64,000 nt of DNA from Flavihumibacter rivuli (GCF_018595685.2 NZ_CP092334.1:3314001-3378000), one strand, 5' to 3'. Positions 27,130-36,327 are shown, counted from the stretch's first letter. Translations and numbers: made by a program. The notes: generated by a model from the letters alone, not told the origin.

Positions 27130-28071
27130 ATGCTGACATTTTCCCGGGCCAAATCATACCTGTTCCTATTCCTGGCATTCATACCGGGATATTGCCAGAT
27201 GGTAATGGCACAACAGAGCCTGATAGAAGATGCAGGAGTCAATAGCTTATTGACCGGAAAGCAAAGAAAAGCCCTCAGCATCCTAAAGGGCCTGGATACT
27301 ACCAGTCCTTCTCTCCTTTGGCCTAACCTTAGCCCGGATCTCTTCTTTTCCAACATCAGGAAGAATATTGAACACCCGGAATCCATCAACCAGGGACAAC
27401 AAACCAATTTTTGCGGCTATGCTGCCCTTACCCACCTGCTGTTAAAGTACCAGCCGGATGTATATGTGCAATCCATATATACCTTGTACCGGGAGGGGGC
27501 GCTGGTGGTCAACCGGAAATCCATTAAGCCATCTGAAGCAGTGCGGAATGCTGCCGGTACCCTCAGGCGCAAGGGTGAACTAGACATGCTGCATGCCAAC
27601 CAAATGTGGTTCTTATCGCTGGCTGATGCCTTTAAAGGTTACATGAATATTGTAGACCACCATTACCAGCCGGGAGATGAGAATAAGATATGGGCAGGCA
27701 CCAACCTGGCCAAGTTCAACAAGATGGTGAAGGTGTTCACGCAAAGAAAGCTTGAATTGACCGGCTCAGATTTTATCCGTCCCTGGAAGGATGATTATTA
27801 TGCCTACCTCAAACAACAGTTGCAGGAAGGTGTGGTGATGTTGTTTGTCAACAGCAAATACCTATACCCCCATAAGCACAATGTGCTGAAGTTAAGGGCC
27901 CCCACCCATTTCATTGTATTGTACGACCTTAATAAGATCAATGATGTCCTGGACTTTAAGTACTGGGATTATGGCTTGAAAACCGAACAGTTTATCACCA
28001 GGAAAAGATTGAAGCGATTGATTTTTGGGATCACTACCATTACCAAATATAATGAGGAGGAAAAACTTTAA
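27130..28071 (+). CDS. Secreted papain-like/C39-like cysteine-protease-fold protein (predicted)
   Basis: The 313-residue protein has a signal peptide (MLTFSRAKSYLFLFLAFIPGY...MAQQ). A possible catalytic cysteine lies in GQQTNFCGYAALTHLL (C95, with upstream Q90/Q91 as an oxyanion candidate). The His candidate is in RAPTHFIVLYD (H260), followed by an acidic residue in KYWDYG (D280). Order and spacing match papain-like C39/BtrH-type folds, so I predict a periplasmic peptidase or transferase; no family was recognised by name. It is followed by a lipoprotein gene with a 20-nt overlap, suggesting a pair that works together in the envelope. Confidence 0.7.
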   Translation: MLTFSRAKSYLFLFLAFIPGYCQMVMAQQSLIEDAGVNSLLTGKQRKALSILKGLDTTSPSLLWPNLSPDLFFSNIRKNIEHPESINQGQQTNFCGYAALTHLLLKYQPDVYVQSIYTLYREGALVVNRKSIKPSEAVRNAAGTLRRKGELDMLHANQMWFLSLADAFKGYMNIVDHHYQPGDENKIWAGTNLAKFNKMVKVFTQRKLELTGSDFIRPWKDDYYAYLKQQLQEGVVMLFVNSKYLYPHKHNVLKLRAPTHFIVLYDLNKINDVLDFKYWDYGLKTEQFITRKRLKRLIFGITTITKYNEEEKL

Positions 28072-28633
28072 TACCTACTGCTGGTTCCTGGCATATGTTT
28101 GCCTGGCATTGTCATGCGCTTCTGCCTCCAAGCGAAAGTCTGACCAATACTATTTTGCCAACAAAGAGGCCCTGCATGACCTCAAGTCGGCTTATGACCT
28201 GTTGTATGACCAACAGGCTTTTTCAGCAGGGTTTACCGATAAGTCATTCCGGTATTACCTGATGGAAGTGAATACCGACACCATCAGGTATATCTATGAT
28301 ACCGAAAGGAGTGAGGCACAACTCATCTCAAGTATTGCAAGGTTTGGCTATGATACTGCACTGATAAGAAAGTTTTCCCGCCAGTTACTGGAATTGAAAT
28401 GCCTCTGGATATCGAAGGCAAGCTTTTATGAGAATGGAAGAAAGGAAACGGTTACCTATTTGTCCTTCCGGTCTGCCAGTTCGGGAAATGTTTTTGTCGA
28501 GAACAAATACTTCATCCTGGTCTTCCTTCCCAAGGCCATACTCTCAGAGGAATTCAAGAAGAGGATAAAGAAAGGGGACCTGGTAAGGATCGAAGAAGAT
28601 GTTTACTTCACAATTGGGAATAAATTCAGGTAG
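28052..28633 (+). CDS. Lipoprotein of unknown function, paired with the papain-like protein
   Basis: The protein has 193 residues from the ATG at 28052 (MRRKNFNTYCWFLAYVCLALSCASAS), a typical lipoprotein signal with lipobox ALSC. The mature part mixes charged helices (KEALHDLKSAYDLLYDQQ) and strands (VTYLSFRSASSGNVFVENKYFILVFLPK). No domain is recognised. The start lies 20 nt inside the preceding gene. It may act as a membrane-anchored partner or inhibitor of the papain-like protein (inference from overlap only). Confidence 0.75.
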   Translation: MRRKNFNTYCWFLAYVCLALSCASASKRKSDQYYFANKEALHDLKSAYDLLYDQQAFSAGFTDKSFRYYLMEVNTDTIRYIYDTERSEAQLISSIARFGYDTALIRKFSRQLLELKCLWISKASFYENGRKETVTYLSFRSASSGNVFVENKYFILVFLPKAILSEEFKKRIKKGDLVRIEEDVYFTIGNKFR

Positions 28634-28750
28634 TAGTTAGGCAGCCAGGATAGCATCCCAACGAGGGTCAAAAGGCTGTTCAATAGCAGCTTACAAGTTT
28701 ACCATGCTGGATTTTATGGAAGATGGAACCAATAGGTCATACAGATAGAA

Positions 28751-28783
28751 AAGCGGCTTATGGACGATAGCCACAAGCCGCTT
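28751..28783. terminator. Hairpin between convergent genes
   Basis: A 13-bp stem with one mismatch, AAGCGGCTTATGG / CCACAAGCCGCTT, closes a 7-nt loop. It lies between the plus-strand lipoprotein and the minus-strand DUF3179 gene. No T-run follows on either strand, so bidirectional termination is plausible rather than shown. Confidence 0.45.
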
Positions 28784-28797
28784 GACTAAGGTATTCT

Positions 28798-29976
28798 TCA
28801 GTACTTCCCTGAGTGGGGATGAAATGTTTGCCAGGAATGCCAGAATTCCTGGTAGGCCTGGATCCGCGCTAACTGTTTTCCCTTCAAGAAACCATCAACA
28901 CATTTTCCATCGGCATTCCAGACAGAGCCTGTTTGGGTATCACTCATCTGGTTGGTGCCGGCCGGTTGGAACCGAAGATAGAGGCTGTCTATTTTTCTGT
29001 CCCATGCATGAAAGGAGGCTGAATCCGTTTCCATCAGCAGTACTGTTGCCAGGCCAGGAAGGGAGTCGTTCACCACCTTCTCCCTTATCAAACGGTTCCA
29101 GTCATATGCTTTTGCAGCTGAAGGGGTAGAGATACCAACCACCCATGATTTGAATTGCCAGGATGATGTATCCCTGCGCGTCAGGTCGCTCTTTCCCTGC
29201 CCCTTATCGTATTTGTCAAGATGTGCATAGTCTTCCTTAAAGTTATCATCAGGTTGCATGACCAGCGAAGTCGGGTAGGCTTCCAGCCACCTGTCTAGAC
29301 GGACCTGCTGTGATGGGATCTCCTTTAACGAAGTTCCCTTTAATGGTCCGGCGATGGCCATTCCAGTTGCCTGCTGCCACCAACTCTTGGTACTTGCATC
29401 TTCGAACATGGCATTGAAATGATCCATCCCTACCAACCTGAAGTCTTCGGTTTTGCCCTTTACGTCCGGACTGAATACACGTCCCGTGCGGCAAACAGTA
29501 CAATAAGTTACCATTACAGGGATCCCGCCAACTGTATCCCTAACCTGGTGGTGATAGCCGATCAACTGGATGGGATAGGCTTTGGCTTCCCCATTGATGC
29601 TTACACCTATTACCAGCTTCTCTCCTTTGATACTGTTCTTGTCACCTGTAGCAAACATCTTCTGCTTCGGTTGGTAGAACATTTTATCGGCCAGGAACCT
29701 GAAGTTGAAGAGATAGCCTACTACTGCATATAGAACCAGCCCAAGCAGTAATGCATAGCGCTTCCAGGAGGAGGGTTGGCGAAGGAAATAAAATAGCGGG
29801 TAGGCGATGATCGCCCAGCCTATCAGTCTTAACCAAAGGATATTGTTATGTAACCAATAAGCAATGCCGATGGTGTTGGCCGACTGGCTACCGGGAAAGG
29901 GCATGATGAAATATACCCTCAGGACCTCGAGCAGGATGAGCAGGATCAGTCCAATGATTAGTGTAACGGCTTTCAT
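28798..29976 (-). CDS. DUF3179-domain membrane-anchored protein
   Basis: The 392-residue protein has several N-terminal membrane helices (about 1-95). The DUF3179 region follows with VIGVSINGEAKAYPIQLIGYHHQVRD, VMVTYCTVCRTGRVFSP (CxxC at about 158-161), FRLVGMDHFNAMFEDASTKSWWQQATGMAIAGPL and LDRWLEAYPTSLVM. DUF3179 proteins are extracytoplasmic and of unknown activity; the conserved CxxC suggests redox or metal chemistry. It is the last gene of the operon running from 35685, 4 nt after the third CxxC AhpD-like protein, which fits a shared thiol or redox theme (inference). Confidence 0.9.
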   Translation of the reverse strand: MKAVTLIIGLILLILLEVLRVYFIMPFPGSQSANTIGIAYWLHNNILWLRLIGWAIIAYPLFYFLRQPSSWKRYALLLGLVLYAVVGYLFNFRFLADKMFYQPKQKMFATGDKNSIKGEKLVIGVSINGEAKAYPIQLIGYHHQVRDTVGGIPVMVTYCTVCRTGRVFSPDVKGKTEDFRLVGMDHFNAMFEDASTKSWWQQATGMAIAGPLKGTSLKEIPSQQVRLDRWLEAYPTSLVMQPDDNFKEDYAHLDKYDKGQGKSDLTRRDTSSWQFKSWVVGISTPSAAKAYDWNRLIREKVVNDSLPGLATVLLMETDSASFHAWDRKIDSLYLRFQPAGTNQMSDTQTGSVWNADGKCVDGFLKGKQLARIQAYQEFWHSWQTFHPHSGKY

Positions 29977-29980
29977 TCGA

Positions 29981-30553
29981 TTATTTATTTAAGTCTGTGT
30001 TTACATATCCTTCAGCTGCACGTCTTGGCGCCCTTTCAATATAGACCTGCCGGTCTTGTGGTGCCCAGGTGCCCAGTCCATCAACATAGCGGTTGAACAT
30101 ACAGAATGCCGCTGCGATCAGTACCGTGTCATGGATCTCCCGATCAGTAGCTCCTTGTTCTTTTGCTGTGATCACCTGTGCTTCGGTCACTGCTTTGCCA
30201 CTTATTTGCACACTACCAGCGATGGACAGTAAGGCTTTCATTTTTTCAGTCAGTTCAGGGTATTCCCTGTTCGCCTTGACTGCATCAATTTCGGCCATTG
30301 ACCATCCCAGGTAATGTCCAGCCAATGCGCCATGAACGTTCTGGCAGAAGAAACAATCATTCAGCGAGGAAACATAGGTGGCGATCAGTTCCCGCTCACC
30401 CCTGCTTAGGGTATTGTCATCATCACGGAGCAATACCTCCGCCAATGCATTCAGGTGTTGGGCAGTTTCAGGGCGAAAGGCCATCAGTCCCCTGATACCG
30501 GGAAGGTCATTTCCCAGGTCAATATAGGCTTTTGAAGTAGTTGTGGTGGTCAT
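29981..30553 (-). CDS. AhpD-like (carboxymuconolactone decarboxylase family) protein, paralogue 3
   Basis: The protein has 190 residues. The alkylhydroperoxidase AhpD-like core is LIATYVSSLNDCFFCQNVHGA with the redox C-x-x-C-x-x-x-H motif, followed by EIHDTVLIAAAFCMFNRYVDGLGT, the signature of the 'peroxidase-related enzyme' subgroup. Members reduce peroxides or act as decarboxylases with the CxxC pair and adjacent His. Two close paralogues occur in the same operon. The start overlaps the stop of the upstream paralogue by ATGA. Confidence 0.92.
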   Translation of the reverse strand: MTTTTTSKAYIDLGNDLPGIRGLMAFRPETAQHLNALAEVLLRDDDNTLSRGERELIATYVSSLNDCFFCQNVHGALAGHYLGWSMAEIDAVKANREYPELTEKMKALLSIAGSVQISGKAVTEAQVITAKEQGATDREIHDTVLIAAAFCMFNRYVDGLGTWAPQDRQVYIERAPRRAAEGYVNTDLNK

Positions 30554-31101
30554 GGTTGTGCTTTTTGTGGTAATACATAGCCAATGCTGGTCATCCGTTC
30601 ACCCATCGCGCGATAGGCTTCCGGGTCTGTTGGGGTTAGGGTGGCCAGCCCATCCACATACCGGTTGAACATACAGAAGGTGGCTGCGATCAGTACAGTA
30701 TCATGGATCTCGCGGTCATTGGCTCCCAGAGCCCTGGCCTTGGCGATATCATCTTCCTTCACCTCCTTGCCCAGCACCTGCACCTTGCCGGCGATCTGCA
30801 ACAATGCTTTCAGTTTTTCGCTTACTCCCGCTGCCTGCAGGTCTGTTAGTACCTCATCCACCAGTTGTGCTGATGGGCCATAGAGGCAACGTGCCGCTGC
30901 AGCATGACTGTTTTGGCAGAAGTAACATTGATTGAGATGGGAAACATAAGTGGCGATCAGTTCGCGGTCTGCTTCGGACAAGGGTGATTCTCCCCTGAGC
31001 AGTACCTGGGCGAGATCATACAAGTGTTGCCCTGTTTCAGGCCGGTAGAGGACAAGGCTCCTGATACCGGGGACATTTTCGGGAAGTGCTATATGTGGCA
31101 T
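30550..31101 (-). CDS. AhpD-like (carboxymuconolactone decarboxylase family) protein, paralogue 2
   Basis: The protein has 183 residues from the ATG at 31101 (MPHIALPENVPGIRSLVLYRP); the open frame extends into the MFS gene but that part is not coding here. It shares with its paralogues LIATYVSHLNQCYFCQNSHAAA (CxxCxxxH) and EIHDTVLIAATFCMFNRYVDGLAT. The predicted activity is thiol-dependent peroxidase-like redox chemistry in the cytoplasm. It lies 1 nt from the MFS transporter stop, within a continuous minus-strand operon. Confidence 0.92.
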   Translation of the reverse strand: MPHIALPENVPGIRSLVLYRPETGQHLYDLAQVLLRGESPLSEADRELIATYVSHLNQCYFCQNSHAAAARCLYGPSAQLVDEVLTDLQAAGVSEKLKALLQIAGKVQVLGKEVKEDDIAKARALGANDREIHDTVLIAATFCMFNRYVDGLATLTPTDPEAYRAMGERMTSIGYVLPQKAQP

Positions 31102-31102
31102 G

Positions 31103-32338
31103 TTATTTTGTTTTAAGTAGTGAATAGGATTCGGTTTGCGACCTGTCAAGTAACAGGGCCATTGCCCCGATGACAAAACTCAATGTGAATAGGGTGAGGG
31201 TATTGCCATAACCACCCAGACTGGATACCAGGAGGCCAACAAACATGACCCCAATGGCCGTCAGGATCCTTCCAATATTGAAGCAGAATCCTGTAGCGGT
31301 TCCCCTGATGACAGAGGGGAACAATTGTGGGATATAGGCGGAAAGCACTCCCTGGCTGATGCCAAAGAAGAATGCCAACACGCCTATTTCAAGGTAAAGC
31401 ACAGGCCGAACCTGGCTATTGGTCAGGAGAAGGATAAGGGTAAGCGCTGTACAGGCGGTGAAACAGAGTAGCATGCAGCGCCTCAATCCTAATGCATTGG
31501 CTATCCATCCACTGAGGAATCCACCGGTTAGGCCACCAAAGCCAAGCAACATCATGCTCATGCCCCTTTCCTGGTGGGCATCATGGCCGGGACTAATGCT
31601 CTGTATCCAGGTTGGCAACCAGGAGAAAATAGCCCATAATCCAATCAGCATGGAGCCGAAGATGACAGAGCCCTTGATCAGGTTACGACCATGGACACCC
31701 GAAAAAGCTGTTGCCTCTGTTTCCTTTGATGTAGTGGTTTCGATTGGTACGGTGGGGATCTTCAACCAAATCCAGGCGATCAGCGAAATGGCAACGGGTA
31801 TGATACCTACCAGGAATCCTTGCCGCCAGGAAGTAACCAGGTAGTTGATGAGTCCAGCAGAAAAAATACCTGTCGGAATACCAATGGATAGTATCCCAAT
31901 AAAGATGGACCTGCTTTTGGCGGGCCATACTTCACTCAGCAGGGTGAAGGATAGTACAAGCGTACCGCCTACCCCAAAGCCACTGATAAAGCGACAGATG
32001 ACCAGTCCTTCCCAAAGCTGCATGGAACCTGTAGCAATAGTAGCTAAGCCATAACTGCCAATGGCCAGCAATAATGCTTTCTTCCTGCCGATCCTGTCCC
32101 CGATCAGGCCCCAGGTGAATCCACCCAGGGCCCATCCGAGGATAAAGATGGCATTAACGTAAGCGCTTATCTGGTCCAGGTTCCCGAGATTTTCTGGTCC
32201 CAGCAATTCCCTGATCGCAACGGGCAGGTAAACTGACATGAGGGTCGAAACCGTTCCACCTACCACACTACTCAGGAAGCAGGTAATGAACAAACCAATA
32301 TGTGTTATTCTAATTTGGCCAGATTTCATGGTGATCAT
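31103..32338 (-). CDS. MFS transporter
   Basis: This 411-residue protein has twelve predicted helices. The signature between helices 2 and 3 is GLIGDRIGRKKALLLAIGSYG and a related motif FLSGWIANALGLRRCMLL occurs in the second half. The sequence ISGFGVGGTLVLSFTLLSEVWP resembles the sugar/acid or aromatic-acid MFS branches. It moves a small solute across the inner membrane; the direction cannot be assigned. The ATG overlaps the TonB-receptor stop by ATGA, coupling outer- and inner-membrane transport in one operon. A start at 32329 (MKSGQIRIT) is also possible. Confidence 0.93.
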   Translation of the reverse strand: MITMKSGQIRITHIGLFITCFLSSVVGGTVSTLMSVYLPVAIRELLGPENLGNLDQISAYVNAIFILGWALGGFTWGLIGDRIGRKKALLLAIGSYGLATIATGSMQLWEGLVICRFISGFGVGGTLVLSFTLLSEVWPAKSRSIFIGILSIGIPTGIFSAGLINYLVTSWRQGFLVGIIPVAISLIAWIWLKIPTVPIETTTSKETEATAFSGVHGRNLIKGSVIFGSMLIGLWAIFSWLPTWIQSISPGHDAHQERGMSMMLLGFGGLTGGFLSGWIANALGLRRCMLLCFTACTALTLILLLTNSQVRPVLYLEIGVLAFFFGISQGVLSAYIPQLFPSVIRGTATGFCFNIGRILTAIGVMFVGLLVSSLGGYGNTLTLFTLSFVIGAMALLLDRSQTESYSLLKTK

Positions 32339-35100
32339 TTTAAGAGTCCTTCAAAAGTGATGGCCACATAATAGATCGCACCAATAGCAGGTGAACCGTA
32401 GGCCTGGTAGATCCTGTTGTTGAGGAGATTGCTGGATCCCAATTTCAACATCGCGTTATGCTTAGGAAGCTTTTTGTTGAACTGCAGGTCCACCAGCGAA
32501 TAGGCTCCGATACGGCCCGGACGCATACCATTGAAACTGCCATACCAGTCAAAGGAGTCCTGCCAATGCCAGGCCAGGTTGAAGCCGAAATTCCGGTACA
32601 AGTTGCTGTTGCCAATGGTCAGGTTGCTGCTGTACTCAGGGGTATTGAATGCAGGTACATTGTTTGGATTGGCATCCCTGATATCGAACTTCGCCCAGGT
32701 AATGTTTCCTCCCAGGCTGTAACCTGACCTGGTGGTATAGGTCAATCCTGCTGACAAGCTTTGAGCTGATACCTTATCGGCTGCATTGGTATACAACTGG
32801 TATGCATGGGCCTTACCGCTTAAGAGGTCATTGGCAGCATCAAAGTTCACGTCCCCATTTTCATCATATACGTCACTTTGTGGTTCCAATACCACTGTGG
32901 TAAGGATGAAGTTCGTGTATACGCTATAGTTGTAGTTGATGTCAACCAATAGTTGGTTACCGAACAATCCTTTATAACCCAGTTCCAGCGCCTGCTGTTT
33001 TTCGGGCTTGATGTAGGCTACCTCAGACTTTTGCAGCAGGTGCTTGTTTTCATTGACAGCAACGGGATAGGGTTTGCCATTGGCCATGGCCTGTCCGAAT
33101 GCCGCCCCGAAGGCGCCTACTGAAGCAGCAGTGAAGGAGTTCTGGTAAACATTCAGGTCCTTGCTGTTCTTGGGTGCGCCTCCCAGGATAGTGATGGGAC
33201 CTACATTCAGGTGGATGAATTGGTCAACAGGGGTTGGGTTCCTGAAGCCGGTCTGGTAGGATGCCCTGACATTATGGTTCCTGGCCACCTCATAAACTGC
33301 GGCTACCCTGGGCGTGAAATAGCCATCAAAGTTCTCATTCTTGTCATAGCGAAGGGATGCGGTAAGCTTCAGGCGCTCATTCAACAATGATTTGTTTGCC
33401 TGGATAAATGCGCCGTATTCCTTGATGGTGATCTCCTGGTCCTTATCATCAAATAAGCTACCGTTGGTGAACATGTCATAATACCTGAAGTTGGCACCTG
33501 CCTGCAGGCCGAAGATCTTGATGGCTTTCGAAAAATCATATTGGCCTTCCGTATTGTAGAACTTGCTGTTGGAGAAGACACCTGCCCCGCTTAATCCATA
33601 GTTATGTATGGAAGTTTCCTTTGCAGCCTCGTATGCAGCTGTACCCGGCAACAACCTTCCCTGGTCGGCAAAGCCCCTTGCTGCCGCATAATCGTTTGCG
33701 GCAACACCACTGATATTTCCTTTGAAGGCAGACTCAAAACGGGTAAACCACATATTGTCCGCCTTGTCAGCGCTTACGGTATTGCCATTGAGGTCTTTTA
33801 CCCAAGTGCGGTTGATGAACTGCGCCAGCGAGCGGGTATTGTAGGAATCATTGGAGTTTTCAACAACAGAGTAGGTGCGGATAAAGAACTGGCTGCCTTT
33901 CAACTCCAGGCGATGGGTTTGCAGTTCAAAATTATTCAGGTCGAACCTGCTGCTGCCGGTATAGCTGGCAGTACCCCTGCCGTAGTTGTACTGGTAGATT
34001 GCTTCAAGATTGTTGGTGATCCGGTAATGCAGTGCCCCATTAAGTTTGAGGCTGTACACATCGTAGTTCATCAGGTCCTTTTCTTCATAGCCCGTGCGCG
34101 ATACGAGGCCAACGCCCGGAATGGTCCTGGATACTTCATCGCCATAGATGTTCAGGGCATCGCGACCGGGATTATTGGGTCCGCGCTTGTCCGGGGGTGT
34201 TTGTGCACTGATATCAGTATAGTTGGTGGCGTACCAGTCGAGTCCGCTCAGGTAAGAAGCATTAAGCTTGAAGGCAAAGCGGTTATTGAATGCCTTGGCA
34301 TATCGCAGTCCCACATCGTACAATCCATGCGGCTTAACAGCGTCCTCACCAATATGGTTAACACCGGCTTTGGCCTGTAAACTTAGTCCCTGGTATTTGA
34401 AGGGATCCTTTGTATGCATGAGCAGGGCACCATTAAAAGCCATCGGTCCATAAAGGGCAGAGGCAGAGCCGGGGATCAATTCCACACTTTCCATGTCAAG
34501 GTCTGAACTGCCGAAGAGGTTGCCCACTGCGAAGTTCAGCCCTGGTGTCTGGTTGTCCACCCCATCCACCAGCTGTAGGAAACGTGAGTTACCGGTGCTA
34601 TTGAATCCACGGGTATTGACCTGTTTGTAGGTGAGGCTGCTGGTCACCACTTCCATTCCTTTGAGATGCTGAAGGCCATCGTAGAAAGTAAGGGAGGCAT
34701 TTTCACGAATGGACTTAAGCGTCATTTTTTCAATGGTCACGGGTGAGCGCAGGATGTTTTCCGGCATCCGGGTGGCAGCGGTTACCACTTCCCCCAGTGC
34801 TGCCGGCTTGGCTTGTAATTGTATATTGATGGTAGTGGTAGTGCTGTCGATCTGCACTTCCATCTCTGTAAATCCTACTGAACTTACCACCAGGGTGAAG
34901 GGAGGTTTGAGTTTGGTAATAGCAAGGTTGAATTGGCCTTTGTTATTTGTAACGGTTCCCAGTAGTTTGTCCTTCACCGTTAGGCTGGCATTGCTGATGG
35001 GTTCGTTTTGTTCTGTAGTGATCTGTCCGGACAGGTTGAAGACCTGCGCCTGTACTTGAACAGTAATGAGGAAGGCGAATAAGGTGAATAGTCTTTTCAT
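32335..35100 (-). CDS. TonB-dependent outer-membrane receptor with carboxypeptidase-like N-terminal domain
   Basis: The 921-residue protein has signal MKRLFTLFAFLITVQVQAQ. A CarboxypepD_reg-like domain (about 20-105: FNLSGQITTEQNEPISNASLTV, TNNKGQFNLAI, SVGFTEMEVQ) is followed by a plug domain (about 110-235: RMPENILRSPVTIEKM, RFLQLVDGVDNQTPG, VELIPGSASALYGPMAFNGALLMHTK) and a 22-strand-type barrel ending in VAITFEGLLK. It has no SusD partner nearby, so it is more like a small-solute or metal-complex receptor than a glycan SusC. It lies between an AhpD-like gene (24 nt upstream) and the MFS transporter (4-nt overlap). Confidence 0.95.
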   Translation of the reverse strand: MKRLFTLFAFLITVQVQAQVFNLSGQITTEQNEPISNASLTVKDKLLGTVTNNKGQFNLAITKLKPPFTLVVSSVGFTEMEVQIDSTTTTINIQLQAKPAALGEVVTAATRMPENILRSPVTIEKMTLKSIRENASLTFYDGLQHLKGMEVVTSSLTYKQVNTRGFNSTGNSRFLQLVDGVDNQTPGLNFAVGNLFGSSDLDMESVELIPGSASALYGPMAFNGALLMHTKDPFKYQGLSLQAKAGVNHIGEDAVKPHGLYDVGLRYAKAFNNRFAFKLNASYLSGLDWYATNYTDISAQTPPDKRGPNNPGRDALNIYGDEVSRTIPGVGLVSRTGYEEKDLMNYDVYSLKLNGALHYRITNNLEAIYQYNYGRGTASYTGSSRFDLNNFELQTHRLELKGSQFFIRTYSVVENSNDSYNTRSLAQFINRTWVKDLNGNTVSADKADNMWFTRFESAFKGNISGVAANDYAAARGFADQGRLLPGTAAYEAAKETSIHNYGLSGAGVFSNSKFYNTEGQYDFSKAIKIFGLQAGANFRYYDMFTNGSLFDDKDQEITIKEYGAFIQANKSLLNERLKLTASLRYDKNENFDGYFTPRVAAVYEVARNHNVRASYQTGFRNPTPVDQFIHLNVGPITILGGAPKNSKDLNVYQNSFTAASVGAFGAAFGQAMANGKPYPVAVNENKHLLQKSEVAYIKPEKQQALELGYKGLFGNQLLVDINYNYSVYTNFILTTVVLEPQSDVYDENGDVNFDAANDLLSGKAHAYQLYTNAADKVSAQSLSAGLTYTTRSGYSLGGNITWAKFDIRDANPNNVPAFNTPEYSSNLTIGNSNLYRNFGFNLAWHWQDSFDWYGSFNGMRPGRIGAYSLVDLQFNKKLPKHNAMLKLGSSNLLNNRIYQAYGSPAIGAIYYVAITFEGLLK

Positions 35101-35124
35101 GATAGCTTGCTAAGTTTTGGTTGT

Positions 35125-35685
35125 TTACTTTTTGAGGTGATCATAGCCTTGGGGCAGCCTGGTATAGCCGTGGTTGACCAGTCGGTCTGCCAGGGTGGAA
35201 TAATAGTTTTCATCTTCAGGAAGGGCTGTCGCCAGTCCATCCACATAGCGGTTGTAGAGGCAGAACAGTGCCGCGATCAGCACTGTGTCGTGGATCTCCA
35301 GGTCAGTTGCCCCAGCCTGCCTTGCCTGCTGGATGGCTTCTTCAGTAACCGCCTTACCGCTTTCCCTTACCATGGAGGCAATGGTCAGCAGGGTTTTCAT
35401 TTTGGGGGAAACGGGAGCGGCGTTAATGTCCTGTTTGACCTGTGCTGTGGTAGCCTGTTCCCCCAACAGCAGGTCGGCAGCTGCAGTATGGGCAGTGGTG
35501 CAAAACCTGCATTGGTTACCATGGGAAACAATAGTGGCGATGAGTTCCCTTTCTGCTTCGGTCAGACTATTGGGTCCGCGCAGGAGGAATTGGGTCAACT
35601 CACGAATAGGGGCAGCCGAATCCTTGCGGTATTCCAGCAGCCCAGTGATGCCAGGTAAATGGCGCTCAACCGGAATGTAAGGCAT
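35125..35685 (-). CDS. AhpD-like (carboxymuconolactone decarboxylase family) protein, paralogue 1
   Basis: The 186-residue protein is the first gene of the operon. The core is LIATIVSHGNQCRFCTTAHTAA (CxxCxxxH), and EIHDTVLIAALFCLYNRYVDGLAT is nearly identical to the other two paralogues. N-terminal HLPGITGLLEYRKDSA parallels their PGIRGLMAFRPETA. Three diverged copies around a receptor and transporter suggest sequential or alternative redox reactions on an imported compound, or protection against it (inference). Confidence 0.92.
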   Translation of the reverse strand: MPYIPVERHLPGITGLLEYRKDSAAPIRELTQFLLRGPNSLTEAERELIATIVSHGNQCRFCTTAHTAAADLLLGEQATTAQVKQDINAAPVSPKMKTLLTIASMVRESGKAVTEEAIQQARQAGATDLEIHDTVLIAALFCLYNRYVDGLATALPEDENYYSTLADRLVNHGYTRLPQGYDHLKK

Positions 35686-35814
35686 GTTGATAGGTATGGT
35701 TATGTGAAATGATGTATAATCCCATCGGGGGTTATACCGGGTTAATGCAGAATGGTCATAATAGCATAGTACCCCTGGAAATGGGATCCACGGGTGAATT
35801 ACGCAAGGGGAATT

Positions 35815-36327
35815 TTAGGCAATAGGGGGACGTAAGATCTCATCAGTGCTGGCTGTGCAGGGATGATTCGAGAATAGGGCATACTCCCTGCAGACCAGGA
35901 TTACCGGTGTGGTAAGGTCAAAAGAAGTCAACTGTAAGGAATAGGAGAATAGACCGGTAGCTTTTTTTAGCAAACTACCGCCAGCTTCGCCAGTTGGAAG
36001 ATCGTTGGCTTTGCGGTTATAGTCGTGCCTGGCCAGTGTTAACTGGTCCTTGGCTGTATTTGGAAGGCATTTGAGGTAAACGGTATCGTTACTGATCTTC
36101 TTCTTTACGAAGGAAAAGATTTTGCCATCAATTTCCACTTCCCCGTCTTCCCGTCGATAGTCGGGCCAGTCAGTACCATAAGGAAGGGAGAGGGGTATTT
36201 TGATCTCGATCAGCTGGTCTTCGCTGTACCGGTTTTCATCGAGCTTTTGAACCAACTGCCTGTCCGACCGCTCCTCGATATATTCGAAGAGCAGGGTATA
36301 CCCCAAAAGATTGAAGAGGTATACCAC
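35815..36327 (-). CDS. Membrane-anchored protein of unknown function with a non-ATG start
   Basis: There is no ATG at the 5' end. GTG at 36327 is the first listed start, and the coding pattern continues upstream through CTG codons (...KTQLLKKLFALFLLVVYLFNL) to a TGA near 36380, so an upstream TTG/CTG/ATT start is possible. The protein is about 170-185 residues with an N-terminal signal anchor and motifs DENRYSEDQLIEIKIPLSLPY, REDGEVEIDGKIFSFVKKKI, NDTVYLKCLPN. I recall similar proteins beside TonB-dependent receptors in many Bacteroidota (from memory), which fits the operon ending 130 nt downstream. The function is unknown. Confidence 0.7.
   Translation of the reverse strand: MVYLFNLLGYTLLFEYIEERSDRQLVQKLDENRYSEDQLIEIKIPLSLPYGTDWPDYRREDGEVEIDGKIFSFVKKKISNDTVYLKCLPNTAKDQLTLARHDYNRKANDLPTGEAGGSLLKKATGLFSYSLQLTSFDLTTPVILVCREYALFSNHPCTASTDEILRPPIA

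Noticed and set aside
32335..35100. SusC of a polysaccharide utilisation locus
   Set aside because: No SusD-like lipoprotein or glycoside hydrolase is adjacent; neighbours are AhpD-like and MFS genes.
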